From NCBI GenBank assembly GCA_019637685.1, contig JAHBVF010000002.1:232938-296937 (forward strand): DNA of 64,000 bases, in the 5' to 3' direction. The notes beneath the pieces are model-generated. The model searched no databases, was not told the origin of the DNA, and was given only the letters and a program-made list of their open reading frames with translations. The number at the start of each line of letters is the position of its first letter. Position 1 is the first letter of the stretch. Positions 17,977 to 27,671 of the stretch are shown one piece after another. A program made the position numbers and the translations under genes. This DNA comes from Caldilineaceae bacterium. GTDB taxonomy: Bacteria > Chloroflexota > Anaerolineae > Caldilineales > Caldilineaceae.

Positions 17977-19257
17977 GTGACTATTCAGGCTGAACTGAAC
18001 GCAAGAAAGATCAAACAAAAAGCAAATGTGAATCCAGCTCAGGTTTCGGCGAAACTAAGGCAATAGGAAAGGCGATTTCCACAGAGTCACGCGAAGAGTT
18101 AGAGGAAGCACTGGATAAGGCAGCGCATCATCAACTTGGTGCTGTTGTTTCAGGCACAACTGGAAAAACTGAGTCAATTTGCGTCCATCATCTGGAAGAC
18201 CGAGTGGCGAAGAACAGTAGCAACAGCAAACCATCGGGCAGCGAGGGGGTTGACAAGCCGAAAACCCAAAGTCTGCGGCGGTCAGAAGGACGCAAGCCGG
18301 GAGGTCAAGAAGGACATGAAGGGCACACATTGTGCAGGGTGGTTCAAACCGGACCATAGGCAAGTGCATAGTTGAACAGTTGCCCCACTGCGAATGACCT
18401 GTCCCCATGTGGCGGTGAGCGGCTGGGAATCACGCCAGGTCTTTGATATTCCCCCCGTCCAAATTGAAGTGACCGAACATCAGGCCGAAATCCAAGAATG
18501 CCCGGCCTGTGGCAGGAAGCACGGGCGACGTTTCCAGCCGGGTGTGACCCAGCCGGTGCAGTACGGTCCGCGACTCCAGAGTGCCAAGCCAGCTATCTGA
18601 ACAACTACCATTTCATTGGTTGCCCGTACCTGTGAGTTGCCTTAACGATTTCTATGGGCAAAAGCACCAGCGTACCATGCCTTTGTAGGCAAGGCCAATC
18701 AGTCTGTCGAAACAAGCATCGAATACGCTCTGACCAAAATTCGAGAGACAACTGACCAGGCGGATGTGGTGCATTTCGATGAAACCGGGATGCGGGTCGC
18801 AGGTCAAACTAATGGGTTCATGCAGCGGCTGGGACCTTGACTTACTATGACATCCATCAGAAGCGGGGGCAGACGGCCATGACTGCCATGGGCATCCTGC
18901 CCAACTTCACGCGGACGTGCTCCACGTCATTGGAAGCCCTATCAGAACTTCACTGGTCGCACGCCTTCTGCAATGCCCACCATCTGCGCCCGAACTGCAA
19001 TTCGTTACTGACCAGTACGAGCAGGCAGGCTACGGAACTGGCCCAACTCCTCTTGGATGCTTAAGCGAGGTGGCGAATGCTGGCCCTGAGGGAACTTCAT
19101 TATCATGGTGTCACTTGACTATTATGACCAACACCGGGCCATTCTGCAACAGGGCTTTGCAGGCCAATCCTGCACCTGAACGCTTGTGGCAAACACGGAC
19201 ATTTATTAATCCCCGCCGAAGAGACCTGCTCGACCGGCTTGACAAGCATCAGTCTTC

Positions 19258-20796
19258 GTGACTATTCAGGCTGGGAAGGGAGGGGCAGGTGGAATGAAGG
19301 GTTGGCCATCCAAAGCGGACTGAAGAGCAAAGATAACATTGCCACCCTGCTTGCGGACGGTGGAATGTAGCTGCGGAAATGGCACAGAAGGCTGGCCGCA
19401 GGGTACGGAAAGCACCGGACACCTTCTGTTTTGACCTTGACCATGCGGACATACGTTCGACCAGATTGTTGTCAAAGGGCGCGGAAGTCAGACAAGTAAG
19501 TCAGGATAGAAGACTGATGCTTGTCAAGCCGGTCGAAGCAGGTTTTTCGGCGGTGTTTTACTGGGACGTCCTCGCGGTTCTTTGTTCAGGCGGTGGATTG
19601 GCCATAACCCTGTTGCAGAAATGGCGGCTGGCGTTGGTCACCAATAGTCAAGACGGTCTGGCGATAATGAAGTTGCCTCAGGGTCAGCATTCGCCCACCT
19701 CGGCTTTGCCATCCAGGAGGAGTTGGGCCAGTTCCGTAGCCCAAGCCTGCTCGTACTGGTCGTGGCAATTGCAGTTCACTTGCAGATGGTGGGCATTGCA
19801 GAAGGCGTGTGCGCATTCAGTGAGAAGTTCTGATAGGGCTTCCAATGAGTCGTGGAGCTACGTCCGCGGAAGTTGGGCAGGATGCCCATGGCGGTATGGC
19901 CGTCTGCCCCGCGCTTCTGATGGATGTCATAGTAAGTCAAAGGAGTCCGTAGCCGCCGCATGAACCCATTAGGTTTGACCTGCGACCCGCATCCCGGTTC
20001 ATCAGAAATACCACATCCGCCTGGGTCAGTTGCTCTCGAATTTTGGTCAGAGCAGGTTCGTGCTTGTTTCGACAGACTGATTATTACACGCCACAAAAAG
20101 GCATATACTGGTGCTTGCCCATAGAAATCGTTGAGCAACTCACAGGTACGGGCAATCGGGATGAAATGTGGTAGTTGTTCAGATAGCTGGCTTGCACCTG
20201 GAGTCGCGGACCGTACTGCACCGGCTGGGTCACACCGGCTGGAAACGTCGCCCGTGCTTCCTTGCCACAGGCTGGGCATTCTGATTTCGGCCTGATGTTC
20301 GGTCACTTCCAGCGGACGGGGAATATCAAAGACCTGGCGTGATTCCCAGCCGCTCACCGCCACATGGGACCAGGTCATTCTCGCGATGGGGGCAACTGTT
20401 CAATCCATGCACTTGCTATGAATTCCGGTTTATCCACCCTGCAATGTGTGCCCTTCATGTCCTTCTTGACCTCCGGCTTGCGTCCTTCTGACCTTTGCCA
20501 GAACTTTTTGGGTTTTCAGCTTTGTCAACCCTCGCTGCCCGATGGTTTTGCTGCTGTTGCTACTGTTCTTCGCCACCTGGTGCTTCGAAATGATGGGCGC
20601 GTTGACTCAGTTTTTCCAAGATTGTGCCTGAAACAACAGCACCAAGTTGATGAGTGCTGCCTTATCCAGTTTCTCTAACTCTTAACGTGTGACTCTGGGG
20701 AAATCGCTCTGTGCCTTAGTTTCGCCGAATCTAGCCATAGTTCACATTTGCTTTTTGTTTGATCTTTCTTGCGTTCAGTTCAGCCTGAATAGTCAC
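19258..20796 (-). mobile_element. IS66-family element, nested copy, inverted orientation
   Basis: A 1539-base element with the same GTGACTATTCAGG ends, lying within the transposase gene of the outer copy. CAGTCTTC is duplicated directly at 19250-19257 and 20797-20804, so this is a true second insertion. It is closely similar to the outer copy, including the segment next to the left end. The order of events is clear: the outer copy landed first, then this one. Confidence 0.93.
19262..20702 (-). pseudogene. IS66 transposase pseudogene (nested copy)
   Basis: Minus-strand fragments match the same transposase as the outer copy: [38 protein letters not shown] and, close to the left end, the inverted DNNLVERD-type region. 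Frameshifts occur in several places, so no full-length product is expected. Start and end are approximate. Confidence 0.82.
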
Positions 20797-21062
20797 CAGT
20801 CTTCTATCCTGACTTACTTGTCTGACTTCCGCGTGCCCTTTGACAACAATCTGGTCGAACGCGATGTCCGCATGGTCAAGGTCAAACAGAAGGTGTCCGG
20901 TGCTTTCCGTACCCCAAGTGGCGCCAGTTCTTTCTGTGCCATTCGCAGCTACATCTCCACCGTCCGCAAGCAGGGTGGCAATGTTATCTTTGCTCTTCAG
21001 TCCGCTTTGGATGGCCAACCCTTCATTCCACCTGCCCCTCCCTTCCCAGCCTGAATAGTCAC

Positions 21063-21913
21063 GCATCTTTCAGTAATTCATCTTGGAAGGGAAGCGTTTC
21101 TATCCATTCATTGATGTGCGCCGGCTCTGTGCGCAGCTCTGGCGGTGTATTGTCCAGGTATTCAAACAGATAGATATCCATTAATTGGGTTTCATATCTA
21201 TCGACAGCCCATTCAAATAGGCCAGCCATCTTAATGGCTTCTTGAGTGGCCCCGACCACCTGGGCATACAACGCGCTCTCGCCAAAGGCGGCCAGCATAT
21301 CCACAACATTGAGAAAAGCCTCGCTCTTGCGGGGGCCGTCTGCGATTAAATCCGCTGCCAAATTCGGTAGAAATGTCTCCCGTTCGGATGGAGAGAGGAA
21401 AGGGAATGTCCATTCAAACAGATAGGCGACTTGCTTCTGATAGGCATCCAAACATTGCTCGCGTAACCGCAAGACCAACTGCACGAAACGACTTTCCAAC
21501 CCGCGCTCCAACGCATCCCGATGCAGTGTAATGAAGAACTCAAACACCAGTTCGCTATCCATCAGTTGGTCATTGATTACGGCCTCGCAGATTTCCCACT
21601 TGCGGTCGCCCTCTGCCTGTTCAAACAGTTCCCACATCCTGTCAAGATATTCAATGTTGGGATCGACATCATCCTCATCCGCTTCGTCATCGAATCCATC
21701 CGATAGGGCAAGGGTGCTCTGCGCCAGCTTTCGAGCCTTTGTCCGCTCGATCAATTCCGCCAGTCGTTCTTCCTCGGCTCTTTGTGCAGCTTCGATCTCC
21801 GCCTGTTGAGCGGCTTCCCGGTCGATCTGCATATGACAATGTTTATATTTCTTGCCACTTCCGCATGGACAGGGGTCGTTGCGCCCCACCTGTTTCCAAT
21901 CCATCGTACTCAT
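21063..21913 (-). pseudogene. 5' part of SEC-C motif protein gene
   Basis: The first 283 codons of a SEC-C protein. The zinc-binding SEC-C motif is at the N-terminus, [22 protein letters not shown], with Cys15, Cys17, Cys26 and His27. SEC-C motifs occur in SecA and in many uncharacterised proteins. A charged coiled coil ([17 protein letters not shown]) and a helical domain follow. The start is fixed by an ATGA overlap with the stop of the upstream dehydrogenase gene. The IS66-type element enters after codon 283; the frame then ends within four residues of IS sequence. A truncated product with the metal site could still be made. Confidence 0.85.
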
Positions 21914-22788
21914 AGCCATTCCTCCCCCGTCAACTCCCGCCAAAACGACGGCGCGGGCCGATTGTCGTCGATGACCACCCGTTCCCCCGCATCGCAGACC
22001 GCGTGTAGCCGCTCGGTGATGGGCAGTTCAAAACCGGCTTCTTCGGCGGCACGCAGAAAATAGGGCAACTCCCGGAACTTCACCCCCACCTTCTCCCCTT
22101 CCCCGGCCACAACCCGCTGGGCTGTGCGGTTGATGTCCGCCCGCCAGCGGCCTGTATTGCCCAGTGCCTGCTCGATGATCGCCGCGTCCACGCCGCTGTT
22201 CACCCCAAACGACAACGCCTCCAAATAGGCCGCGTCGGCCAGCCCCATCATCAGTTGGTTGACCCCTTTCACCACCTGCCCGCAGCCCGCTGGACCGCAA
22301 TACGTAAGCATCTCCGACCCGGCTACTGTCTCCAGCAGAGGCCGCATTTGCGCCACAATCGCTGGCTCGCCGCCCACAAAACAGTAGAGAGCCGCCTTCT
22401 GCGCGCCGCCGGGGCCGCCGCTGACCGGCGCGTCGATCAGCGCCGCGCCCTTTTCAGCAAAGGCCACGGCCAGCCGTCGGGTCTCCGGCGGGGTGACTGT
22501 GCCGAAGTCGATAAGCACCTGCCCCGGTCGCACATGGGGCAGAATCTCCGTTTCAGCCACTGTTACCCACGCCTGGGAACTGGGCAGACTGGTGCAGATG
22601 ACCGCGCAGTTTTCCACCAGTTCGACGACCGATGCTGCAATCTGCCCACCGGCCTGGGCAATGGCCCCAGTCAATTCTGCTTTCAGATCGAAGCCAGCGA
22701 GAGGATAGCCCGCGGCCAAGAGGTTGCGGGCCATCGCTCCGCCCATCGCGCCCAGGCCGATGAAGCCAATGGTTGGCAGTCTGTTCAT
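21910..22788 (-). CDS. NAD(P)-dependent beta-hydroxyacid dehydrogenase
   Basis: A 292-residue protein of the 3-hydroxyisobutyrate/tartronate semialdehyde reductase family. The Rossmann motif [16 protein letters not shown] is at residues 8-23, the substrate-binding signature [14 protein letters not shown] is central, and the catalytic Lys lies in [11 protein letters not shown]. Its ATG overlaps the stop of the upstream epimerase-like gene by four bases, and its own stop overlaps the SEC-C start, so the three genes form one coupled unit. A role in oxidising or reducing a product of uronate or rhamnose breakdown would fit the context. Confidence 0.88.
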   Translation of the reverse strand: MNRLPTIGFIGLGAMGGAMARNLLAAGYPLAGFDLKAELTGAIAQAGGQIAASVVELVENCAVICTSLPSSQAWVTVAETEILPHVRPGQVLIDFGTVTPPETRRLAVAFAEKGAALIDAPVSGGPGGAQKAALYCFVGGEPAIVAQMRPLLETVAGSEMLTYCGPAGCGQVVKGVNQLMMGLADAAYLEALSFGVNSGVDAAIIEQALGNTGRWRADINRTAQRVVAGEGEKVGVKFRELPYFLRAAEEAGFELPITERLHAVCDAGERVVIDDNRPAPSFWRELTGEEWL

Positions 22789-23564
22789 TCTCCGTCCTTC
22801 CGCGAATGCTCTTCGAGCCAGCGCTCGGTCTCCACCAGACCGATGCCAAACTTTACAAAGGCGTCGTCCTGGGGCTGATAGCCGACTGTCTGCCGGGTGG
22901 TGGAGAGGTCCATGCGTTTGAAGCGGTTGTCTGAAACGCCGTGGACAATGGCAAACTGCACGTTCTCGGCTTCGATACAACGCACGAAAAGCTGGCAGAG
23001 GTCACGGGCGCTGACAAATGTACTCAGGTTGCGGGAGTTGACGCCGAACTGGGCCTGGTTGTGTTCAAAGCTGCCGATGCGCACAGCAATGCTGGACAGG
23101 CCGTGGTTCAAAGCGTAGACGTGCGCTGTGGCCTCGCCAAAAACTTTGCACGCGCCGTACATATTCGACGGACGTACCGCGCCGTCTGTGCGCGCCTGCT
23201 CGTCCAGCGGATAGCCCTCGATGGCGTGGACGCTGCTGGCATAGACCACCCGACGACAGCCCGCTTCTCTGGCTGCCTCAAAAATATTGTAGACACCCTT
23301 CACATTGTTGTCCAGAAAAGATTCGTAAAAGTCGCTGCGCGGGGAGGGATCCGCGGCCAGATGCAGCACCGCGTCCACGCCCTGGCAGACAGCCCGGCAG
23401 GCATCCAAATCCGCGATCTCCAGGGGCACGACTTCGCCGACGGGCGGTGCGGTCAGCCCTTCCATCCGGCGGTCGGCCAGCCGCAGGTCATAGCGATCGG
23501 CGGCATAGGCGCGGAAGGCACTACCGATTCGACCGGCCGCGCCGGTCACAAGCACTTTACGCAT
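22785..23564 (-). CDS. NAD-dependent epimerase/dehydratase, uronate dehydrogenase-like
   Basis: A 259-residue extended short-chain dehydrogenase. VLVTGAAGRIGSAF gives the NAD-binding glycine motif, and the catalytic Tyr-x3-Lys is in NMYGACKVFGE. SSVHAIEGYP and VRIGSFE resemble uronate dehydrogenases, which oxidise glucuronate or galacturonate to the aldarolactone. That specific call is tentative because many SDR proteins share these parts. The start at 23564 is supported by AAGGAG; an in-frame ATG 16 codons upstream is less likely. First gene of a coupled cluster with the dehydrogenase at 21910. Confidence 0.83.
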   Translation of the reverse strand: MRKVLVTGAAGRIGSAFRAYAADRYDLRLADRRMEGLTAPPVGEVVPLEIADLDACRAVCQGVDAVLHLAADPSPRSDFYESFLDNNVKGVYNIFEAAREAGCRRVVYASSVHAIEGYPLDEQARTDGAVRPSNMYGACKVFGEATAHVYALNHGLSSIAVRIGSFEHNQAQFGVNSRNLSTFVSARDLCQLFVRCIEAENVQFAIVHGVSDNRFKRMDLSTTRQTVGYQPQDDAFVKFGIGLVETERWLEEHSRKDGE

Positions 23565-23600
23565 GGGGGAACTCCTTTTTCGCAACGGGGGATTGGAAAT

Positions 23601-23664
23601 GCAAAGGCGCAACGAAGCAAATACAGAACGGTCCTATGGCCGTTTTACTTCTTCGCGCCTTTGC
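23601..23664. repeat. Hairpin upstream of the epimerase-like gene
   Basis: GCAAAGGCGC (23601-23610) and GCGCCTTTGC (23655-23664) are inverted arms; the sequence between can fold further (ACGG/CCGT). It belongs to the many spacer hairpins of this window. Confidence 0.5.
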
Positions 23665-23694
23665 GTTGAGACAGCCCTATTATACCCGCAATGG

Positions 23695-23861
23695 AGCTAT
23701 TGGTGTATCTGTAGTGATCAGGCTGATAGCGAAAGAAGCTGGACGCTGATAAACGCAGAGGAACGCAGATTTTTTCTCTGGATCAGCGTCTATCTGCGTG
23801 AATCAGCGTCCCATTTTCTGTTCCATTATCAGCCTGATCAGCACAAGCTATTGGTGTATCT
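23695..23861. repeat. Hairpin insertion bounded by 16-bp direct repeats
   Basis: AGCTATTGGTGTATCT occurs at 23695-23710 and again at 23846-23861, where it contains the stop of the beta-propeller gene. Between them nested inverted repeats fold the DNA: GATCAGGCTGATA (23716-23728) with TATCAGCCTGATC (23827-23839), and GGACGCTGAT (23741) with ATCAGCGTCC (23802). The layout suggests a short hairpin element that duplicated the end of the gene when it arrived. Confidence 0.6.
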
Positions 23862-24753
23862 CTGCAATTGCAATGCCATTTTCCCCAGCGACGGAATAGA
23901 GCAGATAGGTGCGCCCCTCCTCTTGGAAGATGGCCGGGTCCCGCAGTTGGCGCGCCCGGCTGTGAATAGCGCCCCGCTGGGACGGTTCCAGGGGCAGGTC
24001 CGCGCCTTCGTATTCGGTTTCGGGCTGGATGACTGATACGGGTTCGCTGGCCTGCCATTCCCGCCAATCGCCTGTCAGATCAATTGTAGCGCAGAGGATA
24101 TGCTCCGGGCAGTCGCCTGCCTGGGAGTAGAAGACGGAGAGGGTGTCGCCGGCCACCAGCACCGCCGTGTGACGCTGGTCCTGGCTGAAGAGGACCGGGC
24201 CGCTCTCAAAGCCGGTGATGCCGTCCCGGCTGCGGAAGAAGATGCCCGGCATTCCCAGCGCGTAGGTCCAGCCGCCGTGGCGGAAGACCCGAAAGTAGCT
24301 GGGGCCGAGGATTTCTGTGTGGGTGGTGAAATGGATGCCGTCTTCGGAGAATGCGACAAAAGTGCGCTGGCCGCCCAGAATGGGATAGCGCTCGGTCAGG
24401 GGATCGCCGAGCAGTTGCTCTTTGCCCAGGGCCGGGCCGTGATAGTACATCACCAGCCGCTGGTTGGCCGCGTCCATGTGTACGTCCGGGCTGGCGATAT
24501 GGCCGAAGCAGGGCGTCGCGTCCAGTGGCAGCGTGCCGGGAGAATAGACCGTCCACGGCCCTTCCAGCCCATCCGCATAGGCCAGGCGTATATACTCGCC
24601 CTGGTGGTGGCCGAAGTAGAGGTAGTAGTTGCCCAACCGGTTGGGCAGCCACTCCGGCACGCGGATCAGCGATGGACCGTTGATATTCTGGCCGATGTGC
24701 GGGTCGTGGGCAGGGGTGATGATGGGGTTCTGGGGGAATCGGCGGATATGCAT
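23848..24753 (-). CDS. GH43-like five-bladed beta-propeller glycosidase
   Basis: A 301-residue protein with the repeat pattern of beta-propeller glycosidases related to families 43, 32 and 130. The start NPIITPAHDPHIG, the blade segments YYLYFGHHQGEYIRLAYADG and FVAFSEDGIHF, and the final RDPAIFQEEGRTYLLYSVAGE are typical. No signal peptide is visible, so it probably cuts imported oligosaccharides in the cytoplasm. I have not assigned the catalytic acids. It sits near the sulfatase and lyase genes. Substrate unknown; a terminal sugar on a sulfated or rhamnose-rich chain is inference. Confidence 0.78.
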   Translation of the reverse strand: MHIRRFPQNPIITPAHDPHIGQNINGPSLIRVPEWLPNRLGNYYLYFGHHQGEYIRLAYADGLEGPWTVYSPGTLPLDATPCFGHIASPDVHMDAANQRLVMYYHGPALGKEQLLGDPLTERYPILGGQRTFVAFSEDGIHFTTHTEILGPSYFRVFRHGGWTYALGMPGIFFRSRDGITGFESGPVLFSQDQRHTAVLVAGDTLSVFYSQAGDCPEHILCATIDLTGDWREWQASEPVSVIQPETEYEGADLPLEPSQRGAIHSRARQLRDPAIFQEEGRTYLLYSVAGENGIAIAEIHQ

Positions 24754-24769
24754 TGCGATTTACTTTCTG

Positions 24770-24985
24770 TTGCAGCCCAAGAAACGGGACAAACTCTCCG
24801 TTCACCGTATTGCCTTCGAGGAAGCCGTTGAATGCTTCTACTCGGATTTTGAGATACGCCGCAACAAGTCGTACGATGACCGCTATCAGCTTTGGGGGAG
24901 AACGCTTGGCGGGCGACGGCTCAAGATTATCTTTCAATTGAAGCCAGGGAATGTCGTCCGTATTATTACGGGGTGGGAGATATGA
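24770..24985 (+). CDS. BrnT-like toxin (short, start uncertain)
   Basis: About 71 residues: a PKKRDKLSVHRIAFEEAVECF helix region, then DDRYQLWGRTLGGRRLKIIFQL and RIITGWEI. This is the pattern of BrnT ribonuclease toxins, a RelE-like fold, in which a GR...G stretch is followed by an R-I-I-S/T strand. No ATG is available in frame close to the conserved start; I used a TTG at 24770, and other non-ATG starts nearby are possible. The 5' end abuts the divergent start of the beta-propeller gene. The next gene overlaps by four bases, as antitoxin genes do in BrnTA pairs. Confidence 0.6.
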   Translation: MQPKKRDKLSVHRIAFEEAVECFYSDFEIRRNKSYDDRYQLWGRTLGGRRLKIIFQLKPGNVVRIITGWEI

Positions 24986-25275
24986 GCAAAACTGGCAGAA
25001 ATCAAATGAAACTTTCAGACGCAGAGATCGATGAAATCGTTATCGCCCAGGCAGACGACGAATCCGCCTGGGAAGAAAGCGTCCAGGTGCGCAGAGGCAG
25101 CCCAACTGCCCTGTCCATCCCCGCGGACCTGGCTGCACGGGCTGCATTCCTCGCCCGTTTGCATCGAAGAGAGAGTCTCGATGAATGGCTTGCCTCGGTA
25201 ATTCAGGAGCGCGTTGAGTTGGAGGAAGCTGCTTTTTTTCAGGCAAAGCAGGATTTGGCGGCGCAGATCGGCTAA
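24982..25275 (+). CDS. BrnA/CopG-like antitoxin candidate
   Basis: A 97-residue acidic protein. The N-terminal half is charged (LSDAEIDEIVIAQADDES), and the C-terminal part SIPADLAARAAFLARLHRRESLDEWLASVIQERV looks like a ribbon-helix-helix DNA-binding segment. This arrangement suits BrnA or CopG-type antitoxins that bind the toxin and repress the operon. The ATG overlaps the TGA of the BrnT-like gene (ATGA), which fixes the start. It converges with the lyase gene, 32 bases away. Confidence 0.65.
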   Translation: MSKTGRNQMKLSDAEIDEIVIAQADDESAWEESVQVRRGSPTALSIPADLAARAAFLARLHRRESLDEWLASVIQERVELEEAAFFQAKQDLAAQIG

Positions 25276-25307
25276 GAATGTATCGGTTTGTCGTCAGTCG
25301 TCCGCCG

Positions 25308-27551
25308 TCACCCCTCCCCAAATGGATACTCATACCAATCCAATAATCCCCGCGCGCTGGCCGCGCCCGCGAAGAGTACCAGCGACGTATATTTGTCGGC
25401 AAAGATGCGCCCGCCCCCTTCGCCCACAATCACCGCGCCGCAGGGATCGTAGAATTTCTTGCCGTGGGTGCGGCCCACGGGCGCGGCTGTGAGCGCTGCG
25501 AAGGTGTTGGCCGCCACTTTCAGATAACGGTCGTCGCCGGTGATGCGATGGGCGTAGGTCAGGGCTTCCAGCACGTGGGGGGTGGGTGCTGTGCGCCCCA
25601 GTGAGGGCAACTCTTTGTAGAAGAAGATGCCGTCCGGCCCCAGACAGTGTTCGATGAGATCGTCCATCACCTCCACAATCAACCGCTTGACCCGCGCGTC
25701 GTCGTCAATCAGCAGATAGCGGGCAAAGGAGTTGACGGTCAGGGAAATCATAAAAGGCACACGGGGCATTGTGTGGCTGGTATAGGGGGCCAGCAGCGCG
25801 CCGTATTGGTCCCGCCAGGCCAGGAAGAGTTCGATCAGCCGGGTGGCCTCGTCCCGCCAGCGGGTGTCGCCCGTGCCCAGCCACAGCCCCACCATCGCCC
25901 GCAGCGCCCAGCCCCCTTCCCGCACCGCGGTCTCCCCCGGCTGTTTCATGGCGGGCTGGTCCAGAATGCGCAGGATATTCTCCCCGACTGAAATCGCCGC
26001 GTCCAGCCCCTCCCGCCGCCCGGTCAGAAAGTAGTAGTCGAGAAAGCCTTCGGTCCACTCGTGGGAAGGCGTGCAGCGCCCGGTGGCGTGATAGGCCGTG
26101 TGGATGCGCAGCCCGCCCGCGATCAGCGGGTCCGGGTGGTGGTGGCAGAAGTCCACATCCAGCCAATGCCGCGCGCAGACCAGCGCGGAGTCCAGCACCC
26201 GGCGCTGGCCGCTCAGCCCGTAGTAGAGCGCGCAGGCGTGGGGTCGGTCGTATTCGTTGTTCACCCAGACGATCTCGCCGCCGCCCCGCCCCTGATCCGT
26301 GTAGTTGGCGTCGGGCGCGTCGCCAAAGTGCATCATTCCCATCGCGCCGGGTCGCCCGTCGTGCAACTGATTCAGGAAAGTGAAGAGCTTGCCCGGCAGC
26401 TTCTCCGGGAAGAAAGTCTCCACCCAGGGATTGTTGGCCCGATACCACGCGGCGGGCAGCTTGGGGCGATCCGGCATCTGAAATTGCAGACTGCGGCTGC
26501 TGATTTCCTCCAGGGGCGTGTCCGGTCCGTGAAAATGGAGAAGCAGCCGGTGGGTCTTGCCCATCCCCTGCAGAATGCGTGCAAGCGGCGCGTTGTGGGG
26601 ATAGAGCCAGCAAACCGCGCCCTCGGCATCCACAGCCAACCGTTTGGGAAAATTCTGGTGGGCCTGATAGATGGAGAGCGCCACCCCGCCCCGTGCATCC
26701 CGCCAGTCTGTCCAGAAATCCCCGTAGAAGCTGTCGATAAAATGCTCGTTGGACTGGTAGAGCAGCGTCTCCGCGTCCAGGTCCATCGAGAGTTCGCCGG
26801 TACTTTCCTGAATGCGGGTGCGGTAGTAGCCCTCGCCCAGAGCCAATCGGGGCGTGCCCTGGGCTTCTCTGCCCACAAAACCCAACGACAGGGAGCGCAA
26901 ATCGATCTCGGCGGCCTCTTCCGTGTGCAAAAACTGATGCTCCACTTCGATGTACGGTTTGCCCGCATAGGCAGTAATACGCCCCCGAAATTCCATATAG
27001 CCGCTGCCGTCTATGCGCCGGTGTCGGCCAGAGACGAGAATCACCGCCACCAGCGGCCCGGCCTCCTCTACTTCCAGCGTCACCGGACCACTCGTGGCGA
27101 CGGTCGCGTCGTTTGTCACCATATGAAAGCCGGTGAAGGGTCCAGACCACAGAGGCTCGCCGTGCAGCATCACATCGCGCACGGGCCAGAAACCGTCGCG
27201 TGGAATTTGGAAAGAGAGCGGGCCAGTCTCCACACGCACGCCCGCCTCTCCCTCAGAAACGGTCACACGCGGCGCGGCCTGCGGCGCGGCGCGGGCGGGA
27301 TCCACAGCAAAGGAGAGTGTCTTGTCCCGGTTGCCCGGCAGGTTGGGCTGGATGTGGGCCAGCAGCCATTTGACACTGCCATCGGGCCAGTGGGCCAATG
27401 CCCGTTTCTGGCTGGGCAAGGGCATCAGCCCGTCCCGGATGACCAGATGGGCCGGGTCTGCCAAACTGCCCTGGGCAAAGGGAATACTCACCGTCACCGG
27501 CTCCGCGGCCCGGTCGAAGCGGGAAAGTTTTTCAAAGTGCAGGCTGTTCAT
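25308..27551 (-). CDS. PcRGLX/YetA-like polysaccharide lyase, rhamnogalacturonan type
   Basis: A 747-residue protein. The N-terminal domain (about 1-90) has the RIFT-barrel pattern of PcRGLX/YetA proteins: VTVSIPFAQGSL, then ALAHWPDGSVKWLLAHIQP. A central beta-sandwich-like region and a C-terminal alpha/alpha toroid follow (about 370-740; HEWTEGFLDYYFLTGR, EGGWALRAMVGLWLGTGD). The best-known relative is the exo-rhamnogalacturonan lyase family PL26; related lyases cleave rhamnosyl-glucuronate links. No signal peptide is seen, so it would act on imported oligosaccharides. The start at 27551 follows AGGAGATT. It lies 108 bases downstream of the third sulfatase gene. Exact linkage specificity is not readable. 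Confidence 0.8.
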   Translation of the reverse strand: MNSLHFEKLSRFDRAAEPVTVSIPFAQGSLADPAHLVIRDGLMPLPSQKRALAHWPDGSVKWLLAHIQPNLPGNRDKTLSFAVDPARAAPQAAPRVTVSEGEAGVRVETGPLSFQIPRDGFWPVRDVMLHGEPLWSGPFTGFHMVTNDATVATSGPVTLEVEEAGPLVAVILVSGRHRRIDGSGYMEFRGRITAYAGKPYIEVEHQFLHTEEAAEIDLRSLSLGFVGREAQGTPRLALGEGYYRTRIQESTGELSMDLDAETLLYQSNEHFIDSFYGDFWTDWRDARGGVALSIYQAHQNFPKRLAVDAEGAVCWLYPHNAPLARILQGMGKTHRLLLHFHGPDTPLEEISSRSLQFQMPDRPKLPAAWYRANNPWVETFFPEKLPGKLFTFLNQLHDGRPGAMGMMHFGDAPDANYTDQGRGGGEIVWVNNEYDRPHACALYYGLSGQRRVLDSALVCARHWLDVDFCHHHPDPLIAGGLRIHTAYHATGRCTPSHEWTEGFLDYYFLTGRREGLDAAISVGENILRILDQPAMKQPGETAVREGGWALRAMVGLWLGTGDTRWRDEATRLIELFLAWRDQYGALLAPYTSHTMPRVPFMISLTVNSFARYLLIDDDARVKRLIVEVMDDLIEHCLGPDGIFFYKELPSLGRTAPTPHVLEALTYAHRITGDDRYLKVAANTFAALTAAPVGRTHGKKFYDPCGAVIVGEGGGRIFADKYTSLVLFAGAASARGLLDWYEYPFGEG

Positions 27552-27595
27552 CAGTAATCTCCTGGGGGTATCGATAGATGGCACAGGTCTGGATA

Positions 27596-27671
27596 GAACG
27601 CGGACGACGCGGATTGAGCAGATTTTTGTTTGAATCCGTGGGTATCCGCCAAATCCGCGTCATCCGCGTTC
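27596..27671. repeat. 20-bp imperfect hairpin
   Basis: GAACGCGGACGACGCGGATT (27596-27615) and AATCCGCGTCATCCGCGTTC (27652-27671) pair with one mismatch. The right arm contains the stop of the third sulfatase gene, so the hairpin lies between it and the lyase gene. It uses the same GCGGAT-type words as other spacer hairpins. Confidence 0.6.

Larger units (their letters stand above)
18091..21058 (+). pseudogene. IS66 transposase pseudogene (outer copy)
   Basis: Pieces in several plus-strand frames add up to an IS66-type DDE transposase: a helical N-terminus with VHHLEDRVAKNSS, RRSEGRKPGGQEGHEGHTL, a Cys-rich segment [31 protein letters not shown] (catalytic Asp region), LTYYDIHQKRG, and after the nested element DNNLVERDVRMVKVKQKVSG (catalytic Glu region). 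Many frameshifts and the 1.5-kb insertion destroy it. The DNN-E motif lies at about 20840-20900, on the far side of the insertion. The start coordinate is approximate. Confidence 0.85.
17977..21062 (+). mobile_element. IS66-family element, outer copy, carrying a nested copy
   Basis: The ends are 16-bp perfect inverted repeats GTGACTATTCAGGCTG. Direct 8-bp duplications GCATCTTT flank it at 17969-17976 and 21063-21070. Subtracting the nested element (19258-20796) and one copy of its target duplication leaves 1539 bases, exactly the length of the nested copy. The element has one transposase gene and no tnpA/tnpB accessory genes, which resembles the ISBst12-type branch of the IS66 family. It lies inside a SEC-C protein gene. 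Confidence 0.93.

Noticed and set aside
18136..20378. Short frames in the IS66 region as independent small genes
   Set aside because: They are fragments of two frameshifted transposase genes and line up with one reconstructed protein.
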